Source of the DNA: Ficedula albicollis
Lineage: Eukaryota; Chordata; Aves; Passeriformes; Muscicapidae
Length of the DNA: 64,000 nt
Direction: 5' to 3'
Assembly (NCBI RefSeq): GCF_000247815.1
Contig: NC_021673.1
Coordinates: forward strand, 108,395,432-108,459,431
The notes below the pieces were generated by a model, which made no database searches, was not told the DNA's origin, and worked only from the letters and a program-made list of their open reading frames with translations. The stretch's first letter is position 1. Every line of letters starts with the position of its first letter. This document shows, one piece after another, positions 1 through 10,370 of this stretch. Made by a program: the position numbers and the translations under genes.

Positions 1-1429
1 CACAGCTTCTTTCAACTCCGAGTATCCCCAAACTAGTCATATTGTAAAGTGCTTGCAACCCGAGTTCTACAGTCCATGTATTTTATTTGCCATTAGACTT
101 CCTCAGACAACTTGGTGTTCTTCATAGTTCTTTTGGGAGGGAAGCAGAAGGCATATGGAGGGCTTCAGCTCTCCTGTCACCCCTTGCCAGAAGGGAAAAG
201 GCAATGGCAGAAGGCCCCTACAAAGGGCATTGCTTTAGCTTGGAGAGTCTGTGTCCCACGCTGTGTCACTGAGAGGCTGTGTATGGGTGTTAGGCTGTGG
301 TGGCAGAGTGGCAGAGACTGCTTTGGGGAAATGGATGTCCTAGCAGTGTTCCCAGGTCACCCCTTAGGACACAGCCATGATTATGCACAGATTCTGCCTT
401 TCAAAAAGTGGATGGGAAAGGTGGTGCTAATGAGAAACCACTGGAAATCCTGTCTTCAGTAAATATATTTTTTTAAAAAAAAACCAGAAAAGCAGTGGTT
501 TTGTGTGATCTTTGTACATACTTGTTGTCTCTAACACAGGTTATAAAGGCTTTGGGCAAGAGATTCCTGTGCTTGCTCTCTCCAACTCCATGTCCAGATA
601 TGCCTGTGAAACCAGCTACATAAAACCATAATGGATTCAGAAAGGCTGGTCCAAGAGCATCACACTGCAGCCAGCATCTCTGCAGGAAAACTGAAAAGCA
701 AAAAGGTCTTTCTGGGCATGGCACCTGCTCTCTGGCCTCCCTAAAGTTATCCATTCCTTGCTGCTATGCAATTGCTTTTCCAAAGCCAGAGAAAATAAGT
801 TCTACATTTAGGGATACTTATGCAACCGAAACAATCCAGAAAAATTCTAGTGAGCACAGCCACAGTAGTGACTGCTGCCAGGTGTCCAGACAGAGTAATT
901 AACAAACACAAGAGAGCAGAGCTCATGGAAGCAAGGGCAGGCAGTGTGCTAAAGACACACAAATTAGCCTGACTAAGCCTGGCTCTTCCCTAAGAGCGAG
1001 AGCAAAGCGCTGTCCCCCGGAGCTTTCTAAAGCTGAAGCTTACAATAATAATGAAATCTCCATGGGCCCAAATGAGCCTCCCACACACATCTTGGGTAGG
1101 AGCTTACCACACAAGGAGTCCTGCTGAAATTAATGGGCTGTGTGCACTGTACAAGATGCTATTTGGAATAACTGAGGGTGACCTCGCAGACATTTTCCCA
1201 TTGTTGCTCCCATTGTTCATTCAGTATACCTGGCTTTTAGTTTAACTGTGTCCCTTAATGAAGGAAATGAAACACAAGGAAGGAGAGAGAAGGAAACGTA
1301 TTTTTGTGGAGAAGCACAGTGTAATCGCTGAAGCAGAAGGCTTGGTGTCCAACCCTGGTCCCCCCACTGACTCCTGTTATCTGGATGCAGTTATCCATGT
1401 CGGCTCTGCCATCCCTGTGCCGAGCAGAG
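1..1429. other. flanking sequence, no gene recognised
   Basis: Mixed-composition DNA without a recognisable exon or repeat family. The open frames here (up to 116 codons) overlap on both strands, resemble no protein I know and have no supporting splice or promoter context. CpG becomes frequent only after about 1430. Confidence 0.5.
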
Positions 1430-1663
1430 CCTGTCAGTCGGGCATTGCGTGATTTCGTGTCGCAGCGGCGACACGGGGCTGGAGAGGATGTCCCGGGGTC
1501 CCGCTGCCCGTGCATCGCTCCGTGCGGGCGCGGCCCCTGAAAGGGGCGATGTGGCTGTAGCTGCGAAGGAGGCAACAGCACGGCCTTTTCCTGTTCGCTT
1601 TATTCCCAGGGGCTATTTCTGGGCTGGAGGGAGGCTGCACCGTGATGTCAGTGTGTAAACAGG

Positions 1664-1672
1664 GAGGTGAGT
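1664..1672 (+). other. candidate 5' splice donor in the CpG island
   Basis: The sequence GAG|GTGAGT, with the intron starting at 1667, matches the vertebrate donor consensus closely and lies inside the island. It would fit a non-coding first exon transcribed to the right. A single good donor is weak evidence, since such sites occur by chance; no partner acceptor has been identified. Confidence 0.2.
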
Positions 1673-1828
1673 GTCGTCAGGGCCCGGGGGGTGGAGATGA
1701 AGGCACGTCTGGCTCCCCGGAGGGGGGTGGTGTGGCAGGAAAAAAAGCCAGCTCCGATAAAGAATCGTAAGGGAAATGGCAGTGGAGCCACAGAGGAGGC
1801 GGCGGAGGGGGAACAGGCTGCCGTCCCC

Positions 1829-1836
1829 ATGCAAAT
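1829..1836 (+). promoter_or_regulatory. octamer ATGCAAAT
   Basis: A perfect POU-factor octamer (ATGCAAAT) inside the CpG island. Oct-family factors bind this motif in promoters and enhancers. Its place in the island makes it more plausible than a random hit, but occupancy cannot be judged from sequence. Confidence 0.3.
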
Positions 1837-2430
1837 CGTTTGGGAAAACAGCGCGCCGCCCTCCGCTAATGCCCCTGATTAGAAGCGCATTAGTTTGTAG
1901 GTGTCAGGGACAGGCGGCTGCTCCAGGGAAGCCCTGGCTCCGCCGGCCCTGCCTCGGCTCTGCCGGGAGGTGAATGTCAGCGAGGCGCGGCGCTTGTCCT
2001 CCTCCTGACAGGCCCTGGCCAATGTCCTGCTGCTGAGGGTCGTGGTAATTTACGTCCCTTCTGTGTACATTAACTTATCTGCAGCAGAGCTGGCGGGGCT
2101 CTTTCAGCCAGGCTGTCTCCTCCGCAGGCTGGGAGACTTTTCCTGCCTGTGGGACCCGGAGCTGCGCCCCTGCCAAGTTCCCGCAGCGCACCGACAGCAG
2201 GAGCGCCGCGGAGCCGGCGGCACCGCCGGGAGCCCCGGCCCGGCCCGAGCCCACGGACCGCGGGGACACGGCGACAGGGCAGCCCAAACCCCGGCACTTG
2301 CTCGTGAGCCCCCTCCTCCTCCCGGGCTCTGTTCTGCTGCTGCTGCAGCAGCTGAAATGGTTATTTATTATTTGAGGCTCCCCCGGGGCTCCTTTCCCAC
2401 CCCTCCTCCCCCGCCCCCGTGCAAGTAAGC

Positions 2431-2777
2431 GAGCAGCCTTCTCATGCAGGAGGCAGATGCTTCCCGCTGGGCTGCAGATTTTGGTGGCCTTATATCCTTT
2501 TGCTTTGTCCGGGAGGGATGTTAGCACACAGGTACGCTGCTATCAGCAGCAAGATCACTCTTTGCCCGAGGAGAGAGTGCCAGGCATGAAGGTACCACCT
2601 CAGCTTCCCTCTGGGCATTCCCTCACATCCATGTAATTAGTTTCTCTGTCGTCTCAGTGTGCACAACAGAACACATTTAATCATCCAGCAGCTCCAAGGA
2701 GGTCTCCCTGATTTGGAAGTTTTGGGTGCAATTGCATTCAGATTCGCTTTTTGTGTCATTACTCCTTTGTGGATCAC
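2431..2777. other. island shoulder, no gene
   Basis: Sequence to the right of the CpG island. G+C falls quickly to the window average. No repeat family or exon is recognised. Confidence 0.45.
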
Positions 2778-2932
2778 TGAGGTCTTATTGGAAACCAGAA
2801 AGGATGAAGCAAACTCTGCCTGCCTTTGACTAGGCTAGGCAAGGCTGTCCCTTTTTGAGGTCTTATTGGAAACCAGAAAGGATGAAGTAAACTCTGCCTG
2901 CCTTTGACTAGGTTAGGCAAGGCTGTCCCTTT
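2778..2932. repeat. two-copy tandem duplication, 78-bp unit
   Basis: A unit beginning TGAGGTCTTATTGG at 2778 is repeated from 2856. The copies differ by two C/T substitutions (AAGC/AAGT and GGCT/GGTT) over about 75 bp. Nothing suggests a coding role. It belongs to the set of short two-copy duplications seen across the window. Confidence 0.93.
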
Positions 2933-5900
2933 CCATTATGGAACTCACAAACACATTGAGAGCTGAAAACAACAGTGGCAAAGACCACATTGTCCAGCAG
3001 CCTGAACCCATACCAGTTCACCCAGAAAGAGTTGATCTGCCAACCTAATTGCTAGTAGGAAAGAGGGGGGAAAAAAGTTGATATTTTTAACAATATCAGA
3101 AAATGCACCCCTTGCACAGTCTTTCAAGGTTTCCTGATTGACCCCCATAAGGTGGCTTGCTTTACTAGATGCAAAGGGCCACTGTTCTATCAGGTTCTAT
3201 CAGAAAGCCACCTGTACACTTTTGAAGTGCCACAATAATGTAAATAACCACGAATTAGCTTTCATCTTCACAAGGACTGAAAATTGTGTCTAATTAGGAG
3301 CTATTGGCATGATCCTCCCACCATGTGCTTTACATGTATATCTCAGCCTAGTGATGCCTGGGTGTAGCTGGTAGGTACAATAATGACTGTGAAGAAGATG
3401 ATGGGTAATAGTGTTACATTCCCAAAGTTCTTGGTAAGGACTAAGCTACTCAATATATTAGAATAATAAAAAGAACCCCAACCAACAGCTTGTCAGTATT
3501 ATGGCTATAGGCTGTATATTCTTTTGCTAGGTCTGCTCAGAAGCTGCAGGTCACCCTTAACAAGGGTGAAGATATGACGAGATGAGCAACCTTAAATCAA
3601 GGGACAGGACCCACAACAGTAACTGTGAAATACAAGACCTGTATTTACTGCTAAATGGTCAAATGCCATGATTCTCAGACCCTTGTTGGGAGATGCTGAA
3701 AGGGTGGCTTGTGGCTTAGCTGGTGGCTAAGAATTCACTGAGTTTTTGGGTATATCTATACCCCAAAGTTAGGCACCTACAGAATCAGTACGAGACATGT
3801 AGACCATTAAGCATCTCAGTTCTGGCTATCTCCCCTAGTCAGGAAAAATACCCAAGAGAGGACTTTGATTTAAGCCCTGCACATTGAGATCTTAAGCTGT
3901 GGTTTAAAAGGGAAGACCCTAAGTTCATCTAAAAGAAGATGGCCATTTTCTAAAGACAGTCCTGTTTAAGATAGCTTTAGGAGACTGACAATAGCAGTAG
4001 AACCACGTTTGGAGTTATCACTCTGGATATTTAGGCATTTTTAAGATTGAGGATTTCTTGTATCAAGCACTAGACCCTGGTTCTGCTTCCTTAGGCCAGC
4101 TCCATAACCACTGGGCAGGTATCCCTTTTTTCTCCTCACCTCTATACTGCAGAAGTAGCTAAATTTTCCTCCTTATTTAGGCCTGTCACTGGTTATAAAA
4201 ATAAAATTATAAGAATATTCCTAAGGCTTGATGTGATATTTGTGAAGTTTACTGTGATGAAGACTGTGCTTTTTGCCCTATTTTGACTGACAGATCACCA
4301 GTCTTTTAAAAATTCAGGCTTTGCTTATAGACTTTTTTAAAATATGGCACAGTCAACACACTGAGGTGAAGCCTCCACAGGATTTGCTAAGTTTTGTTCT
4401 AAAGGTGATAACACAAGAGATTAGATTTTTCTGTGGAAAAGCTGACAGCTTTTTTCCATATGTAGAACTCTCATTGTCAGAGTTTTCTGCTGAGACAACA
4501 CAAACACTTGAATCATGAAGCACATCCCTTCCTTCAAGCACTTCCAAGTCATCGGTCGCCTGTGTACACTACTGTGTTTAAATCTGGCCTTATGAGTTTT
4601 ACAGATGGACAGGAACAAGGAGTGGAGGATGATGGAGACCCAGAGCCAGAACAGAAATAGAAGGAAATGACCAGCTTGGAGTCCAAGCAGACATGGGTAC
4701 GTGTTTCTCTCTGGAAACCACTAGAACACATCAAAGAACAGGTTTAATCACGTACAACTGATTGTGAGCAAGTGTCTCTTGAGTGCTCCTCTCATGAAAC
4801 TCCAGAAAAGATTTCAAAATAGCCCTTTTGTTTTTCCCCCAATGAGCATCACACAATCCTTCTGCCAGTCTTAAGACAAAAATCACTGCCAAGCCATAGA
4901 TACAACATTATGCATAGGGCACAACTTTACAGCCACTTGATGCAAATAATTTTTGTTAAGGAAGAGGAACAGAAAAGAGCCGACAACTTTGCCTGTTTGA
5001 GATAGATATTTCCATGTATTTAAGTTTTACAATGAGCCTTAGAAGAAGAGCAGCTAGGGTAAGTTAGAAATATATAGAAATGTATAGATCTAGATATCTC
5101 TCTGTTCAAGACAGAGCAAGTATAAACGTTACTGCAAGTATGCAGTGCCAAAGCTGTCTATTCTTCTGGTTAAATCAAAACTCCTATTAGATTCTGTTTT
5201 TAGTTCTTACAGCTGTGCCTCCCAGAATCATGTGATTTTATGACAACCTCAGCTTTTCCATCTTCATGTTTGCAATGGAAATCTTGACTATATGTTCCTG
5301 TGGGCTGCTGCATCAGGATACAGGGGAACAGGCCCATTCTAACAATACTTAAAAGTATCCTGATGCTTAAGAGAACATCACAGTTTGAAATTAGAAATAT
5401 CATTATGCTTAGCACCATTTTCTGTTAAATCATGAGTGTCCATTAAAGTTCATCTCCTGCCAACAGGCAGCAGGAAGGGAATAAACTGAGCATCCCACAC
5501 TTTCCCTTCTCATCCTGTCTGTGATGCTGGGAGTCGTGAATATCCCTTGATCAAGTCACACACAGGATGAGATACTAGAGGACTGATTCTTACCCTTTGA
5601 TTCCTTGTTTTCATTTTACTATAAAAGACCCTTATCTTTGTGAGGCAAGAGTGAGAGTTCTTCCATTGGCAAACACACACAGCAGAGATCTCTTTGGCTC
5701 TGACAGGGTCTTGCAAGCTTTCCCACTTGTCAATCTGGACCCAGATGTATTTGTACAGACCTGTTGATTTTGCACACAGTACCAGTTGAAATTTGAAACT
5801 TTCCAAAAATCATACGAAGAAAAGAACATTTCTGTCTGTAGTACTTTTATGGCAAGTTTCACAGACCCTTCCAACAGTGTTTGTAGTTGAAACACTGGCA

Positions 5901-7951
5901 GCTGTTTTTTTGTCGTTTTCTTTTCTCTCTCTCTCTTTCTTCTAGTGACATTGCCAAACTGTGTTCTAATCTGGTGGGCACTGGGAAAATGAAACAAAAA
6001 ATAGTTGAAGGGCTTCTGGTCAGCTTGAGTCTTTCTGAGTCAAGGACGTGTGCTGTGAAGCAGTCAGAACTCCAAGAGCTCTCTCCCAGTGCATGCACTT
6101 TGCCATTGAGGGGGCTATGTCATTTCTTTGAAGCAGGCTCTATTTTGATGGGCAAGGCACCAGAGGATGACATAAGCCTCTAAGGATGATTACTTGGGTC
6201 CTGTGTCCGGCTTAGTATGACAAAAAAATGCCTTGAGAAATCTTTGGAGCTGCTGCTCTTTTGTCTGTCAGCAATGAAAACAAGGGGGGATGGTACTGGC
6301 CACAGAGCAACTGAGTCAAATGACAGGCATCGAGCTAGGTAAATGTTCCCTATGATGTTTGCTTGTCCTCAGTACAGTTATTCCTCCATTTTTGCTGTGG
6401 AGATCTTCAGTGCCAGCATGGGGGATGCTACACCAGATCTCGACCACATCATGTGCAGTTTGTCTTGATCTGACACTGAGTTCAGGGCTCTCCCCAGGTT
6501 GCTGGTGGTCCTCAGGGCTGTCACCCACATGGGGCTGGCTGGCCAGGCCTCTGGCTGGGCTTTGTAGCTGCTAATGCACATTTGGGAATATCAGTGATGC
6601 TAAGTGTTCTCCCTCAGCATCTCGGGCACAGAAGCCAGTGAAGGTCTGCAGTTACCCTCTGCACAAGCCCCTTTGCAATGGTCTGAAGCTTTTGACAGCT
6701 CCTTAATGAGCCTCTTGGTGCTCTTTTTCTTTTGATAATGACAAAAAGAAGGATAGAGAAATTGAAACGTTGCTGAGATCCATCATGTATCACGAACCTC
6801 TAATCTTAATCTCTGTTTTCAGCCAATAAGCTTGATTCCTCATATTATCCTCCTACGCCTGCCCACCATTCCTATTCCCAGAACAAATTCCCCCAAATTC
6901 CCATCAGTCTTGTGGCAGAGTACCAAGATCAAACTAATAATCTGAGAATTTTTCCACTTTCCCAAAATTGTTCACAATGTGACAATAGCCGTACATAACA
7001 AAACAAAGTCATACTCATGCTAGAATGCTGGCGTTAAGGTTTATTTGTCCTATTTAATTCTGTACACACTCCAATATTACATTTATCATGGCAGTATCTG
7101 ACCCTCTTGCAGTGATGCATTCAGAAATGTGTCCCTTTTCCAACAGCAGAAAATGTGCAGGGAAAGGTAATACAGAAATAGACAGACAGATGCAATACAG
7201 AAAGTGTCACTGGTACCAGCAGCATAGAGCTGTAAAATCAGCTTTTGGAGAGGTCATTTAATTCTCTGTCACTGGTCAAGACCTGAAAAGTCCATTCTTT
7301 CTGTACAGTTTTCTCTTTCTTATTAAGGGTCCTGTTGATCTTTGACTGCAACTTTTGTCCCAGAGCTTAACTGCAAGCCTTCTTAGATTCCCCACTCGGG
7401 CCAAGAGGACATAGAGATAGTTAATAAAACCTTAAACTTGATTCAAATCCTGATTGGACACCATTCAAAGGAGTAGAGGACAAATATGACAAATCTGGAA
7501 TAGCCTCAGCTGTTGAGAAAATGCAGGACCAGTTTCTGCACACGTTGATTCACTGAAGGCTCTCTGCATTGCTGTAGCCTGGCCAGGAAGTGGCACAGGC
7601 ATGAATAGCTGGAGTCAGACCAATGGCTGTCAGAGTGGGAGAAAATATCTTGAGCAGCTCCAGATAGAACTGATCATTCCTCTTGCTAAACCTCTTCAAT
7701 AACCCTTTCTATAAGAATAAAAAACGAAGTTAAATACAAGGCACATTACTGAGGATAGCTGTAAGGAGCATCACTTGCCATAGAGAGAAAATCAGAAATG
7801 TTAAGGAAAGGCACAACTCCCAAGGGATGCAAAGTAAAAATGAGGCATTATTCTGCAACTATATTGATCCAAGTTGGTTCTTTTTATTTTGGTCTTCACT
7901 AAACAGAATCAACTATGAGCAAATGCTGACTGCAGTTAACTCCACTAGCAT
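2933..7951. other. long non-coding stretch
   Basis: About 5 kb with no recognised gene, RNA gene or interspersed repeat. Open frames up to 121 codons (5632-5997 -) are chance-like, and several overlap on opposite strands. A small perfect hairpin, CACCCTT-AAC-AAGGGTG, lies near 3554. A polypyrimidine tract (CTCTCT-rich) lies near 5922-5943. Confidence 0.45.
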
Positions 7952-8036
7952 AAAACTCATTTGTCAGTTTTTAGTACACTATTTAGTACACTATTAGCCA
8001 AAAACTCATTTGTCAGTTTTTAGTACACTATTAGCC
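7952..8036. repeat. nested direct repeat, 49-bp offset
   Basis: The block beginning AAAACTCATTTGTCAG at 7952 recurs at 8001. The first copy holds an extra 13-bp internal duplication (TTAGTACACTAT), so the copies are 49 and 36 bp long. This looks like replication slippage at two scales. Confidence 0.88.
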
Positions 8037-8270
8037 AGGTGTAAAGTAGAACATGCTAGATTGTTACCCCTTATGGAGTTAGATATTGTCAAATGGGTTT
8101 CACTTGATCAAATTCACTACAACAAATTTGGACTCAATATCAGTGATCCAAAAACTCCAGAGAGATGGAAGAAGATGCAGAGTACCAGAAAAGAGCAAAT
8201 ATAGCACTTTTTTTTTTTTTCTTAATAAGGAGAAGTCCACGAACTATGGCCTGTCTTCCTTATTTTAATT

Positions 8271-8322
8271 CCAGAAAAATAGTAGAACATAGTACTCCAG
8301 AAAAATAGTAGAACATAATGCT
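8271..8322. repeat. 26-bp tandem duplication before the microsatellite
   Basis: A CCAGAAAAATAGTAGAACAT unit starts at 8271 and again at 8297, with differences at the 3' end of the unit. It directly precedes the pentanucleotide array, which suggests the array and this repeat expanded in the same unstable place. Confidence 0.85.
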
Positions 8323-8329
8323 CTACGTG

Positions 8330-8629
8330 TATAGTATAGTATAGTATAGTATAGTATAGTATAGTATAGTATAGTATAGTATAGTATAGTATAGTATAGT
8401 ATAGTATAGTATAGTATAGTATAGTATAGTATAGTATAGTATAGTATAGTATAGTATAGTATAGTATAGTATAGTATAGTATAGTATAGTATAGTATAGT
8501 ATAGTATAGTATAGTATAGTATAGTATAGTATAGTATAGTATAGTATAGTATAGTATAGTATAGTATAGTATAGTATAGTATAGTATAGTACAGTATAGT
8601 ATAGTATAGTACAGTATAGTATAGTACAG
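8330..8629. repeat. (TATAG)n pentanucleotide microsatellite
   Basis: About 60 tandem TATAG units (300 bp), nearly pure, with interrupted TACAG units only near the right end (about 8590-8628). Purity on the left and decay on the right suggest expansion from the left part. The long minus-strand frames reading repeated Ile-Leu-Tyr-Tyr-Thr are only translations of this array. Length is probably variable between individuals and may be wrong in the assembly. Confidence 0.98.
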
Positions 8630-8719
8630 CCATACATATAGCTGGAAGATCAGATGACAGTCAAACTACCTGGGAGATAATGGCTGCACAGGAGAATGGT
8701 TTTGTCAAACACACACTAG

Positions 8720-9710
8720 ATCTTTTAAGCCTAACTCAATTTTCCTCTCTAGCAGGATATGGGTCTTTGTAAGCTGATGTCACATATCTGGATGCTAGGA
8801 AGGCTTTTGACACTCTCTCATGTGTCAGTTTCCTAAGGAAATTATAAGAAAACATGGGCTCAAAACTATTGTAAAGCAGGTGTTCATCCACTTGGAAAAC
8901 TTTATTTAGCAAGTAGCTGGGAGCAGGTCACTGCGAGACTGCAAAGTTTCTTTGTAGTTCCACAAGGGCTCCATCTTGGGTCAACATTTTTATTAAAAAC
9001 TTGGAAAATACCAGAAAGGATTTCTCACTTCTTGGAAGATGCTGGAAACATTTGAGAGGTTGGATTAGAATTCAAGAGATCTTTGCACGTTGAAGCAACA
9101 GTGTTTAAAATAACATTATCAGTAAGGACTAGAGTAAAGTACTACAGCTAGAAAGACATTTTCAGCCAAAATGCAAGTGCAGGGAAGAACTGAATGGGCA
9201 ACTGTTCCTCCAAAACTGAGCTAGAGGATGTGGGGGACCACACATTATGGATGAGTCAATTTTATGACATTAGTGTAAAAAACTCATCTAAATTATAGGA
9301 ATTTTTAGGAGGGAATATTTTATTTAAGACTAAAAGAAATCCCTCCACTCTGCTCAGCATCTAGAAGGCATCTGTAAAGGACTGTGCCCATAATGAACAG
9401 ACATTTCATAAAAGACTTGGACAAACTGGGAAAAGTCGTGAATAATCAGAGGTTTAGACAACATGACTTATAGAGAAAGAATGACAAAAATATGGGCTTG
9501 TTTAGTCCAGAGGGAAGATGTGATAATATGTTTGAAATACATAAAATGTAGAGAAGGAGTAAAAATGAAAGTTCTTTCTGTCCATTAGATAGATAAAATG
9601 AGAGATAATGTAAGCTGAAATTGCAGCGTGGGATGTTTTTCAACGATAAAATGAAAATTTTCAAATGGTGGGGGCAGTTAAACACTGGCACAGAAAGCTA
9701 AAACTACTGT
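8720..9710 (+). mobile_element. degraded CR1 LINE, reverse transcriptase region
   Basis: An old, frameshifted CR1-family non-LTR retrotransposon fragment. Near 8780-8850 the plus strand reads VTYLDARKAFDT, matching the CR1 reverse transcriptase motif of the form YLDFSKAFDT that carries the first catalytic Asp. Near 8960 a VPQG motif is readable and is followed by sequence resembling CR1 LGxxLF. Further right (9330-9700) the sequence follows the CR1 3' region: a CTCTGCTCAGCA segment, an AATGATCAGAGGT-like segment, a CATGACTTA segment, then GGGCTTGTTTAGTCC and AAATACATAAAA. Many stops and indels make it non-functional. Its divergence exceeds that of the other CR1 copies here, apart from 19275-20215. 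Boundaries are approximate. Confidence 0.8.
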
Positions 9711-9989
9711 GGGCTAGTGATGATCAAGAATATTGTGTGTTCCTCTCTTGTAGTCCAATCACAAGGTTTCTTTCAGTTCAGTGGTGCCTGAGGTTCTGAG
9801 AGCAATGAGGAACACAAGAGCACCCTCAGTGCAAGGGAGTGACTGACCAGCTCTGGTTCATGCCTCCCACCCAGAGGAGCACATCTCATGCCAGCTCTTC
9901 AAAAAAACTTTATTCTGTCAGTATTCTATGGATCACGACAGGCTTTAGCTTTCAGCCAACAGCTCTAGTCTGTATATTGCTCCAGATAA
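9711..9989. other. spacer between two LINE relics
   Basis: About 280 bp between the CR1 relic and the L2-like relic. No feature recognised; it may hold further decayed LINE sequence. Confidence 0.35.
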
Positions 9990-10370
9990 AGTCACCTTGG
10001 TCACACTAACCAAACAGCAGGACTGTACAACAAGAAGGTGGATCAGAACTCCCTGGGTGTTCCAAGAGTTGGCACATCATCCAACTGGCAGGAAGATATT
10101 GAATAGCAGAAGAGAGAGAATTGATCCTTGGGGGGCTCTCTCTCTTCCAAGAGCAGAAACATATCTTTCTACGTCTAGCAGTCACTGGCATCCCTTCAAG
10201 AGGGACGTGGCCCTTTATTACATTACCCTGTCCCACTGTTAACACTCTGAAGTGAAACAGGAGTAACTTCGGGTCAAGAGTGTAAAATGTTGAAGAAAGA
10301 TCCAGAAGGATGAAAATGGATGACTGTTTTCTATCTATTGACAAAGAGAGATTGTCTGTCAATGCCACTA
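9990..10370 (-). mobile_element. L2-like LINE reverse transcriptase relic
   Basis: The minus strand still reads DRKQSSIFILLDLSSTF, close to the L2-type motif DR..SSILVLLDLSAAFDT. In a shifted frame about 170 bp downstream it reads APQGSILSLLLFNIFLPVG and then a stop, matching the L2-type reverse transcriptase motif VPQGS-LSPLLFNIY-LPLG. The order and spacing of the two motifs are those expected of a reverse transcriptase. CR1 would instead have LDFSKAFDT and LGPxLFNIFIND, so L2 is the better assignment; Rex1/Babar-type elements are an alternative. A frameshift and stop between and after the motifs show it is dead. L2 copies in birds are ancient and rarely this readable. Confidence 0.72.

Larger units (their letters stand above)
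1430..2430. promoter_or_regulatory. CpG island, probable promoter
   Basis: About 1 kb is rich in G+C and in CpG dinucleotides, unlike the AT-rich, CpG-poor remainder of the window. The densest stretches are about 1445-1560 and 2150-2300, where GCGC, CCGCGG and CGGCGG runs occur. In vertebrates such islands usually mark promoters and first exons, often of housekeeping or developmental genes. Visible candidate sites include a CCAAT sequence near 2017, an ATGCAAAT octamer at 1829-1836, a CAGCTG E-box near 2350 and an AT-rich TTATTTATTATT element near 2361. Frames inside the island on both strands (for example 2042-2428 +) are proline- and arginine-rich, as expected of translated GC-rich DNA, and I do not call them coding. 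Direction of transcription is not determined. Confidence 0.72.

Noticed and set aside
2042..2428. 128-codon frame inside the CpG island, possible first coding exon
   Set aside because: Pro/Ala/Arg-rich composition is expected of GC-rich DNA in any frame; an overlapping minus frame of 150 codons is equally open; no known protein start recognised.
8265..8637. Minus-strand frames of 104-122 codons reading repeated Ile-Leu-Tyr-Tyr-Thr
   Set aside because: Pure translation of the TATAG microsatellite, which lacks stops in these frames.
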